Assembly: GCF_010015585.1 (NCBI RefSeq)
Contig: NW_022985091.1
Location: forward strand, 211,533-275,532
DNA from: Eremomyces bilateralis CBS 781.70
Lineage: Eukaryota > Ascomycota > Dothideomycetes > Eremomycetales > Eremomycetaceae
Direction: 5' to 3'
DNA length: 64,000 nucleotides
Shown here: one piece after another, positions 33,980-44,593 of the stretch
How the letters are laid out: every line of letters starts with the position of its first letter
How positions within the stretch are numbered: position 1 is the first letter of the stretch
Notes under the pieces: model-generated
What the model saw: the letters and a program-made list of their open reading frames with translations, nothing else
The model's database searches: none
Told to the model about the DNA's origin: nothing
Position numbers and translations under genes: made by a program

Positions 33980-36346
33980 ATGGGCCCGAAAGCGAAGAAA
34001 GGCGGAGGGAACGAAAAGTCGAAATCGGCGGAGGAAGAGCGAGAAGATCCGCTCCAGGCAGTGGTATGTGCGGGATATACGCCCGAGGCCGTCGAAACAA
34101 GCAGAATGCTAAATTCAGCCATAGGTCCTCGCAGATGCCTTCGAGACTCGATTTCAACCGTTTACTGTCGAGCGACCACGAGTATGACTCCTTCCGAGCT
34201 TGCGACTATTACTTTCGTGATGTCTGACGGAATCGCTAGTGCTTGATCACCCTCGCGAACACGCCGCTCATACACTACACTTTGGAATTCTTAGCAAATG
34301 CAGGTGTGGAGGAGGTATATGTCTATTGCGGTTCGCATAAGGAGCAGGTGGAGGACTATATAAAGTATGGACGGAGAATTACGGCGCTTGAACCGGAACT
34401 GATGATCGGAGCAGCACCTCAAAATGGAACTCGACCTCCTCCCCATTTTCGAAACTCGAAATCATCCGGTCGACATCGAGATCGGTCGGCGACGCAATGC
34501 GCGACTTGGATAAGCGAAATATTCTGGTAAACGACTTCATCATCGTATATGGCGATCTGGTCAGCAACGTGCCTCTGGAAGCGGCTCTTGCCGAGCATCG
34601 CGCACGACGAGCAAAGGATCCTTCCGCCATCATGACCATGGTGCTCCGGGAAGCCGGAAGGCATCATCGGACGAAAGCGATCCGGAGAAAGCCAGTGTTT
34701 GTGATGGACCGGAACGAGAGTTCGAGCAACCGATGCCTGCATTACGAAGAAATGCACTCCCTACCAGGAGGCCGGTACACTAGTATCGACGAAGAGATCC
34801 TCACCTCCACTGCCTCGCTCGACATTCGCGGAGACTTGATCGACTGCGGCATTGACATCTGCACCCCGGATGTGATCGCGCAATGGAGTGATAATTTCGA
34901 CTGGGAGGTCCCACGGAGCGGATTCCTGTATGGCGTTTTGAAAGACTACGAGCTCAATGGCAAGACGATCCACGTGCATATAGTCGAGGACCACTACGCC
35001 GCCCGCGCTCAGAATATCCGTTCGTATGATGCCGTTAGCAAGGACGTCATCTCGCGATGGGCGTATCCTCTGTCTCCGGACAGCAACCTCCTCCATACGC
35101 AATCCTACAAGCTCCAAAAAGGCAACGTTTACAAGGAAGATGGCGTCATTCTGTCGAGATCCTGCATTATCAACGGCGGAACCGTTCTCGGGCAAGGCAC
35201 CAGCGTCGGGGATCGAACCAGAATTAGCAAATGTGTTATTGGACGTCGGTGTCAAATTGGCCGAGACGTTCAGTTAGAAGGCGCGTACATCTGGGACGAT
35301 ACAGTTATCGCGGACGGAGCAGATGTTCGACAGGCGATCATCGCCAATGAAGCCGTCGTGGGCAAAAACTGCAAAGTCGAACCCGGCGCATTGATATCTT
35401 ATGGTGTTCGCATTGCGGATGGGTTCACTGTGCCAGGCACAGCCAGGCTTACGAGATACAGGTCGGAGGATGATGGGAATCCGATCAAGGGAGAAACAGA
35501 CCCTGCGGCAGTGGGAGACACTGGCGAAGGCTTCCAGTTTATCGATCCGGATGCCGACGAGGAGGAGGTGGAAGCTGACACATCAGGTTTAGGTATTCCA
35601 TTTCGCCGGCCTCGCATTTTCTTCGCTGACTAGACTTGACAGGGAAACTGGCTCACATGAACCTGTCGACGGATTCCATATCGACGCTCGATTCCGAGGG
35701 AGATCTATCCGATGAGGAACCCCGACATCACGACCGGGACGCCGGAGGAAGCATGGTGTCGTTAGTATCGGACGACAGCAGCATGGCACCGCAGTCGGCC
35801 GCGGATTTCCACCATGACGCCACAGCCAGCCTGCTCGACTCATTACAGAAAGGCGACCAGCCCGAGAACATCGCCCTCGAGCTGAACGGGCTGCGGATGG
35901 CAACGAATGCCAGCGAAAGCCAAGTGCGGAAATCCGTGGTGGCCGCGTTCATGAAGCGGGTATCGCAGGTGATGGAGGACGGCGCGACGGTGCAGCAATC
36001 CGTGGAAACGGCATTAGGCAATTTCGGGGATCTGTTGAAGCGGACGATGTTCGATCAGAACCTGGAGGAGAAGAACGATCAGGTGGACTTCATGCTGCTC
36101 ATCCAGGCGGACATGGTGCATCGGAGCAAGGGGGACACGATCTTGCCGTTCGTGGCGCGGCAGTTGCATGCGATGGAGGTGGTTGAGGAGGAGGGGTTCG
36201 AGCAGTGGTGGAACGACCCGCGCAGTTCAAAGGATGCGGCGATGGTGCAAGTGAGGATGAAGACGGAGCCGTTCGTGGATTACCTACTGCAGTCGGACGA
36301 CGAGTCGGATGAGGATGAGGATGAAGAGAGCGAGGAAGACGAGTGA
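33980..36346 (+). CDS. GCD6: Translation initiation factor eIF2B subunit epsilon
   Basis: Five exons, 33980-34063, 34125-34181, 34240-34364, 34415-35592 and 35643-36346, encode 715 residues, the normal size. eIF2B epsilon is the catalytic subunit of the guanine-nucleotide exchange factor that recharges eIF2. Seen: nucleotidyltransferase-like N-terminus (PLQAVVLADAFETRFQPFT, RCLITLANTPLIHYTLEFLA, SVGDAMRDLDKRNILVNDFI); left-handed beta-helix hexapeptides (about 325-430: GTVLGQGTSVGDRTRISKCV, IGRRCQIGRDVQLEGAYIW); acidic linker; C-terminal W2/HEAT domain (about 540-705) with FEQWWNDPRSS and an acidic tail (DDESDEDEDEESEEDE) that family members use to contact eIF2 beta. The fourth donor could be GTTTAG at 35587 instead of GTATTC at 35593; both keep frame and differ by two residues. 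Confidence 0.95.
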
Positions 36347-37766
36347 TGAGCGCACGACTGGCAGCGTGATATCTGGGCTGCTTGGCTATACGACGTCTCG
36401 AGAGGGAACTTTCTGCAATGCCGTCACGATGTTCCTATTTCATGATAGGGATTCGACCAAACTGGAAAGGGGATCGGTTCCGGAATGTCGACACATACTT
36501 CGGCTCCTCGCATCTAATCATTCATCCCTCATAAATGGAGATTCAGCGCCCCTTCAGTTCCGCAATCGGCAAATTCTGTACAATATAAGGATAGATCCAT
36601 GCGCGTCCCATGGTCGCTTGACGACAGATCAAGTCACAAGTGAGTTCCTTGCGTGTACGGAATTGGTAGTAAGTAGTATCGTTGTCCTAGCCCGGAATGA
36701 CATCAGCAGGGGCATGGCCCGCGAGGAATCTCGTGCTAGTACGCCATCGTTACCAGACGGTATTTATGTTAATAATATCATTATTATTGATTCTCCGTGA
36801 CACAGGTTACTATTGTTCGGCATTCCTAGCGCAATGATAGTCCTTTGTGGGCATAAACGCATCTGTTCCTACCTTAGGGTTGTATGCAATCTATAATGGT
36901 AGTTAGAAGATAGAAGTAATAACTAGAGGCCTGCTCCTAATGGATGGCAGCTTGAAGATTGGAGACTTGATCCATCGTGGCTGGTCTAGGCAGACGCTGT
37001 GTTTGGGGAGAGCGACCATTTGATACCTTTGGCACTTTACTGGTGTTATCTGATACCAAGCACGTTACTGGTTACAACTCATAGCACCTATCTCCATTCC
37101 CCATAGGACGTAGGTACATAATTACCTAGATTCGCCATTCATTTGCATCCATGTCATGACCGGCAACCGGAAATAGAAATCAATACCCTACCTTACGCAC
37201 TCACAAGCAAAGCACCTCATCCTCTGAGTTCCTTTCATGTTCTCTGGCTACACACAACTCTCCATCCGGATCCTTACGTCTTTGCCTCTCCCATGTTCCC
37301 CATCGGTTCCCCTCGTTGCTACTGTTAACTTACCCACCCCACCACCATACAGTTAGCTATCCGGTGGCAAACCTGCCTGTCTTGCTTACCAGTCATCCGA
37401 TAACGAAATACGAATACTTTTGTCTTCCGACATCCAGCTCGCCAGCCCACGGAAACCGGCCTGACGCCTTGCCTTTATTGTCAACCGTCGAGGCAGAACC
37501 GGTGCCTCGCCCACCCAGCAACCACCACCTGCAACCAGCAGCGCGAACGCTTGCCAGTTCTCGTCATTCTTCGACGGGATCTCGGCCTGCCTCCGGTCTC
37601 CACCACGCTTCCGCGACGCAGTTCCAGGAAGCGGAAGCCCTCGTCCGACCATTCCGCCAGCACCGGCGTGAACCCTCCCCCGCGCAAGAAAGTCGACGTG
37701 AGCGGTGCTCAGCGCTTGAAGAAGGCCGCGTTGCCTGCGACTCCTACGACGCTGGGTTCGACTGCC
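36347..37766. other. Intergenic between eIF2B epsilon and the RBR ligase
   Basis: About 1.4 kb. The frame of the RBR ligase stays open upstream to about 37551 with basic, NLS-like content but no ATG. Otherwise C/T-rich promoter and leader sequence from 37200 on, and a small AT palindrome (AATAATATCATTATT) near 36768. Confidence 0.4.
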
Positions 37767-39457
37767 ATGGACTCGGATGACGAGTTCAGCGGCCATTCCA
37801 GTATGGAGGGCTTTGAGGAGGACGCTTTCGATAGCGATATGAGCGACGAACTTGGTATGAGATGCCTGGGCACTTCGGATGGGCGTTGCTAACATTCCTA
37901 GTATCCGACATGGAGGTGGACGCGGACGCAGGCTTCGATTCACAGGATAAGATCATCAAACCGGGACGGAAGGCTTATGAAGTGGACTACCGGGTCTACA
38001 GCCCCGCCGAGATACGCGCGTACCAGAACGACCAGATCAACGACGTCTCCCGCATCCTCGAGCAGCCACCAGAAGCGACGGCGATCCTCCTGCGCCATGC
38101 GCGCTGGAGCAAGGAGCGGCTGATCGAATCGTACATGGACAACCAGGAGCAGGTGCTGGAGGAGTCGGGCCTCGGCGAGGATTCGGCCGGACCGCCGCGT
38201 TTTCAGCAGATTAAAGGGTTTGTGTGCGAGATCTGCTGCGAGGATGAGGAGGGCATGGATACGTTTGCGATGAAATGTGGCCATCGGTTCTGTGCCAACT
38301 GCTACAAGCAGTATCTAGCACAAAAGGTCAAGGATGAGGGGGAAGCCGCGCATATCAAGTGTCCCGGAGATGGTTGTAACCGGATAGTTGATTCAAAGTC
38401 GGTCGATCTCCTCGTGTCGACGGACCTGAAAGATAGGTATGGCACCATTTATTCTAGAGGCAAACCCATGACTAATGACGACAGGTATCAAACGCTCCTA
38501 ATCCGAACATACGTGGATGACAAGGAGAATCTCAAGTGGTGCCCGGCTCCGAACTGCGAGTATGCGATAGACTGCGGGGTGAAGCCGAGAGAGCTGGCCA
38601 CCGTCGTTCCCACCGTCCGTTGCAAGTGCAGCCATGACTGGTGTTTTGGTTGCACGCTGAACGACCACCAACCGGCGCCATGCCGGCTGGTGCGGAAATG
38701 GTTGAAGAAATGCGAGGATGACTCCGAAACCGCTAACTGGATCTCGGCTCACACCAAAGAATGCCCCAAGTGCCAGTCGACGATCGAGAAGAACGGAGGG
38801 TGCAATCACATGACGTGTCGTAAGTGTCGTCACGAGTTCTGCTGGATGTGTATGGGTCACTGGCAGGAGCATGGCAACAGCTGGTACAACTGCAATCGAT
38901 ACGAGGAGAAAAGCGGCTCGGAAGCACGCGATGCCCAGGCCAAGTCTCGGCAGTCTCTGGAACGGTACTTGCATTACTACAACCGCTACGCCAACCACGA
39001 GCAGTCAGCGCGCCTCGACAAAGACATCTACCTCAAGACAGAGAAGAAGATGACGCAACTGCAGTCGTCGTCGGGCATGTCCTGGATTGAAGTGCAGTTC
39101 CTCGAAGGAGCGTCGCAGGCCCTCCAGCAGTGCCGGCAGACACTCAAGTGGACCTATGCGTTCGCATATTACCTAGCGCGCAACAACCAGACGGAGATCT
39201 TCGAAGACAACCAGAAAGACCTGGAGATGGCGGTCGAGAACCTGAGCGAGATGTTCGAGAAGCCGGCGGACCAGCTCAAAGATCTCAAGGGGGATATGAT
39301 GGACAAGACGTCGTACTGTAACAAGCGCCGGATCATCCTACTGGAAGTGACCGCCGAGCGATTGAAACAAGGTGAGAGTCACCGCTCGGACTTTGGGACC
39401 AGTGAGGCTAACTCGCGGGCAGGCGCTTGGGAGTTTAATACGGATTTATCGGCATAA
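37767..39457 (+). CDS. Ariadne-type RBR E3 ubiquitin ligase
   Basis: Four exons, 37767-37854, 37902-38436, 38485-39371 and 39423-39457, encode 514 residues. RBR ligases take ubiquitin from an E2 on RING1, pass it to a RING2 cysteine, then to substrate. The acidic MDSDDEFSG start matches Ariadne proteins. Seen: UBA-like helices (about 50-105); RING1 from C138 (CEICCEDEEGMDTFAMKCGH); IBR (WCPAPNCEYAIDCG to CSHDWCFGC); RING2 (CPKCQSTIEKNGGCNHMTC) with predicted catalytic C314; and a helical Ariadne domain (about 345-500; QSARLDKDIYLKTEKKMTQL). The 48-nt and 51-nt introns are multiples of three without stops, so unspliced RNA stays in frame; family alignment (LKDR-YQTLL, LKQ-GAWEF) says they are introns. 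A Ubc4/5-type E2, the usual kind of partner, follows on the same strand. Confidence 0.93.
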
Positions 39458-40593
39458 CTGGGATCTATATGGATCGTGGGAATTCGGGCAGGAAGCCGGG
39501 AATCTGGGGGGGATTCCGTGAAGGATCTGAGGCACGGCTCGGACCATTTCATGATTGGTTCTCGACCAACCCTTGTGCCTCTTCGACAGCGTTGATTTCA
39601 TCTGGTGCATTGATAGGCGTATTATATGATCACAGCGGTAGGCCTGGTGTTTTCCGGGGAGGAACATGAATATGCATGGTGCCAACTGCAAACATAGGGA
39701 AGGAGGGCATTTACAGTTTCCAGGGACCGCACTTAGTCACTTCACTCATCGCTGCCAAGTGCCAACATCACGACGGGCAGGATTCGCAATAGAAGGGTTG
39801 ATTAGGCAGATATTCCAGATTTTATTTTCCTCGGTCAGCTGGCGGTGTTTAAGGCTATAATATCATAGGATCGTTTGTGACACAGTCTTTTTCGGATTTC
39901 AGGCTCTCACCTTACAGTACTATGGGCTGAAGGCTGAAGCCCTGAAGGCGAGAAGGGGCTGCGCCACTGATAGGGTAATCGGATGGAACATGCGGGTTGT
40001 CGAATGATCATGGATTAGAAATCTAAGATTGTATTTACCAACGATGATCTTGATTGCTAGTGTTGTTAGGGTAGATATTGCGGAAGAAAACACCATTGCC
40101 ACGTAAGCATAAGTGACGGAAGTGAGTGTTGGAGTGACGGTGAATAATTCAAGGCCTTTATATGTATTATTGTACAGTGAGAGAGAGAGATTCATACGCC
40201 CGTCAGGCCTCTCTGCGAGGCCCATGTGGGGATTATTGTACAGTATGGGTGTGACATCTGATGAAATGGAGGGAGTTCGTTGTTCAGAGTGAAGGGAAAG
40301 CACGTGCCCCCCACCTTCCTCATTCTGTTTAAAATCAGTGGTTCTTTCTCTCTTTCGCAGCGGCCGACTCAGCGCTCCACTTGTACAACCCTCCCACCAA
40401 AACCCTCCCACCACACAGACGCTCTGACACACTAGTTGCAACTCAGACTTCCACTTCCACCAGATCTCTCTCACCATCGACACCACCCACTCCATATCAC
40501 CAACCTCTCTCTCACTCACTCACCCACTCTCTCTGCCTCTCTTCAGTTGCATCATCCTCCTTCTGACCATCCTTCTCACCCTCGCCACCCATC
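39458..40593. other. Intergenic between the RBR ligase and the E2
   Basis: About 1.1 kb. The 200 bases before 40594 are strongly C/T/A-rich (leader). It contains a (GA)n tract near 40178 and a 12-bp direct repeat ATTATTGTACAG at about 40165 and 40232. A 199-codon minus-strand frame (39920-40519) crosses it but looks like a chance ORF. Confidence 0.45.
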
Positions 40594-41445
<852 letters not shown>

Positions 41446-41857
41446 AGCGGCATACCGACGGTGTAGCGAGGTGGTTCGCGAGTCTGCGACGGCGTGAGAG
41501 ACGCATCCGATCGAGGCGAGGGCCTGTGCCCTAACCGTTCTTGCAACCCGGACACGTCGATCAGGTAGAGGAAGTGCACGAGTGGACATACAAATGGAAT
41601 CACAATAGTTATCATAACCTGCTGAGCCGACTTTTCCTTATCCGTAACACTGCAAGGAGCTCGTCGAACGGCCGTTGTGGGGGGATTGCTTTTCTGACGT
41701 TTATGCATATTGGGTCTATGTTTTCTACACACGTTCCGGTCTCGGACTTCGCTGAGTTTATCTATCCTAATTTGCTCATGTCGTGTATTGGGGAGTCCAC
41801 GGGCATTTAGAACGTCCGCCACCAGAAACCAATCAATTTGTCGGTCGATATGCGTGT
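41446..41857. other. Convergent 3' region
   Basis: About 410 bases between the E2 (+) and nucleotidyltransferase (-) stop codons. Only 3' flank sequence is seen. Confidence 0.4.
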
Positions 41858-43649
41858 TCAAAACCGCAGTGCTGTGAAATCTGCCGCCAGTCCGCCCATT
41901 GCGGTGGGACGAAACCGTCTGATCGGTGAGAGATTTGATTTCGGTGACGACGCCTCCAACCCGCCGGACGACGCTCCGAACCGCTCGAGCAACACGCGCT
42001 CCTTCTTGTAGATGGGTTCGCAGGCCCCGACCATCGTCACCAGCATCGGACGGTCCCCGCGGCCTTGCTCATGCTCCGTGAGACTGTGCTCGAGTCGCTT
42101 CAACAGGTAGCCGAAAGTGGTTCGGATGTGTTTGATCGCGATGGCCTTGAAGCCGAGATCGTTGGACGGGTCCGCGGGATCTTGGAGGTAGAGTAAGTAC
42201 GGGTACTGAGGGTCGACGAGCGACCGTTTTTCGATCTTCCCCATCGTCTGCTCGATCGTCAGCCATGATTCATTCTAGGTTATTGATCTCACGATTTGGA
42301 CCGGTGCATCATACCTTCGCTGCCTTGCTCTTCGGATCCCCCTTTTCAATCACCCCCGGCGGCAGTACCGACGCCCCATATTTGTACGTATTGTTCTGAT
42401 GCCAGTACCGCAGCACCTTCATCAGCAACTGCGCGGGGTTCATATCCGGCATCATTTGACTACACGCCGCGGCCATCATGAACAGCGAATACGACCCCAT
42501 CCCACCCTCATGCACCGTCATCAACCCCCTCACCTCCAGCGTCGTCCGCAGCACCAAAAACACCTCCCGCAGCGCCGGACACCCCCCCAGCAACTGCCTC
42601 ACCGCGTCCATCTGCCGTTTCCGCGCGCCCGGCACCAGCGACCCCGTCACCTGCACCTTTAGCCCCGACGGCCGATGCAACGCATCCACCAATGGATACC
42701 GCGCCCAATGAATCTCCACTCCCTCCCACTCCCCCGACCGTTCCAACACATCCTTCAACCGCCCCAGACAACTCCTTAACTTCTCCTTCCCCGCCGTGGC
42801 CGTCATCGTCCCGTTCTCCAGCGCCCTACGCTCCGCGTCTTTCAGCCCGAGGTTCATGTCGATGTCCGACACCGCCGCGCTCAACCCCGTCGCCTCTGAC
42901 CCGAACGTGTCGACCGGCCGCGCGGGGAACAGCGAGTGGAGAACCCGGCTCATCGCGCGGATCACGTGCGTGCGTGCCGTGCGCTCGGCTGGGGTGGGTT
43001 GGATGTAGGCGGCAAAGGCGCGGATTTCGGCGTCGAGGCGGTCGGCGGGCGGGAGCGGTGGGGAGGAGGAGGTGGTGGACGCGGGGGAGAACCACGGCCA
43101 GGGGCCCCAGCTGGTTTGGGCGGTGAGGGGGGGGATGTAGGCACCTTCGTATTCGATGGGGGATTTGGCGTGGGGGACGGTGGTGGCGAGGGAGAGGAGG
43201 TGGCGGCCGACGATGGGGGGGATGGAAGGGGGGTGGTGGGGTTGGGGTTTGGAGGGGGAGAAGGGAGAGGGGGTGGTGGAGGTGCGGTTGGGGGTAGGGG
43301 GGAGGAGATCTTGGAGGAGCCAGTCTACGGCATCGGCACCTCGTCCTGGGGTTATCTTCGTGATAGAGAAGCCGTCGAACGAAGGTAGTGTGGGAGTTCG
43401 ATCTGGAAGGCCCGTCGCAATCGAGTCTTCTGCAGTGCTGGCGGGCGTCTCCATTGGTCTCCGCGCGGTGGCATGGAACGAGCTCCTCTGCACGAGGGGC
43501 CCATGGCGTGGTCTTTTTCTAGACACGTCGAGCCCGCTTCGATATGGGCACCCGGCGGATGCGCAATCTAGGTGTACGGAGCGTGTCGTTACGGAGGCAT
43601 CGAAAGCGGCGTTCGCCCAGACGCGGGCATGGGAGGCGGTGGTTCGCAT
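41858..43649 (-). CDS. Poly(A)-polymerase-like nucleotidyltransferase (PAP/25A-associated), probably mitochondrial
   Basis: Two exons, 43649-42315 and 42247-41858, encode 574 residues. The Arg/Ala-rich N-terminus with SSFHATARRP at about 56-65 looks like a mitochondrial presequence. The nucleotidyltransferase motif is clear: FGSEATGLSAAVSDIDMNL with G250-S251 and D262/D264. The central region (KTTLEVRGL-like LRTTLEVRGLMTVHEGGMGS, YSLFMMAAACSQ) and the C-terminal MGKIEKRSLVDPQYPYLLYL block fit the Cid1/Trf4-like family of terminal nucleotidyltransferases acting on RNA 3' ends. Oddity: the strand that normally carries the third metal-binding Asp reads GLKVQVTGS, with Gln at 333. So activity may be reduced or lost, or this fungal subfamily may differ. 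The 67-nt intron is GTATGA...CAG. The N-terminal half is Pro/Ser-rich and its opposite strand is very G-rich. Confidence 0.8.
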
Positions 43650-44593
43650 TCCCTAACCTACCAATTGGCTATGAGCTTTAGGGAGGGACGGAGTCGATGG
43701 GGCGAGGAAGGATGGAGGTTACTGACTTTGAATATGTCACGGCAAGACACCGATTTTCTATACGGACCCGAGAGAGGTCATTGCTATTGTTGTCGGGACA
43801 GGGTTTGAGAATAATACCCTGTTACGAAGGATATAAGGCGATAAGGCGATAAGGCATATATAATTATCGGATTAGTGCACATCAGTGCAAATCAGTGAAC
43901 ACTGCCACATCCTGTCGCGTGCGCACCTAAATCTACTGCGTCCAGATTCCAGAGGGGGCAGGAATTGCCGAATCTCTGATCAAGGAATTCCTTGAGGGGC
44001 CCAACGAAGATGGACAATTCATGCCTCGCGGCCTCAGGCCTCCAGGTGCTAGCTGTGGCTGGGCTGGTCTCGGCAGCCTTGCCCAGGCGTTCTATTGCAG
44101 TGACGTTGACGACGACGTGGGGCTATCAACCACCAACTCGCTCCCATCCATACGCAACTTTTCTACCTATCTCCGGTCCATCAGCCTATTGCTTCCGACT
44201 TCTAATGCCTTTGTTGCTAGCATCCCCGGTTCAATTCCTCTCTCCTTGTCCCTCTTGGTATCTTGTTTTGGTTCGTCGTCTTTGAGCAGGTTCCAGACTA
44301 GGAGTCCGTCCGCATCGACTCTCACTCATCCGACCTATACGTTACCCTTTTTCTACATTGCTTCTGAAAACGGCATTGTGAATAGCAATTGGACTGTCTT
44401 TCGCTATGTTATGACGTGTTGCTGTCGAGTAAATATCTATTCCTTCAGGTGAGCCCCCATTCGCTCTACTCGTACGGCATCAACCCAGGCCGACATCTGG
44501 GTGTTCATGGGTTGGAGAACCGGCTGTCCTTGTCCTCTTTGATCGCTAACTATCGTATGCGCAGATCCGATCGCAACCTCGGGCCTCGCCATA
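43650..44593. promoter_or_regulatory. Divergent promoter region: nucleotidyltransferase (-) / trehalose phosphatase (+)
   Basis: About 0.9 kb. AGGGG (STRE-like) pentamers occur at 43953-43957 and 43995-43999 upstream of the trehalose phosphatase, whose family is stress-induced in fungi; pentamers are common by chance, so this is suggestive only. A short direct repeat GGCGATAA occurs near 43837-43853. A probable 5' UTR intron at 44449-44564 is listed separately. Confidence 0.35.
44449..44564 (+). other. Probable 5' UTR intron of the trehalose phosphatase gene
   Basis: CAG|GTGAGC donor, GCTAAC branch site and GCGCAG acceptor in correct order and spacing, ending 29 bases before the predicted start codon at 44594. 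No coding frame is interrupted, so only transcript data can confirm it. Confidence 0.5.

Noticed and set aside
36309-36800. 163-codon + frame overlapping the eIF2B epsilon end
   Set aside because: Starts inside the eIF2B coding sequence in another frame and has no motifs.
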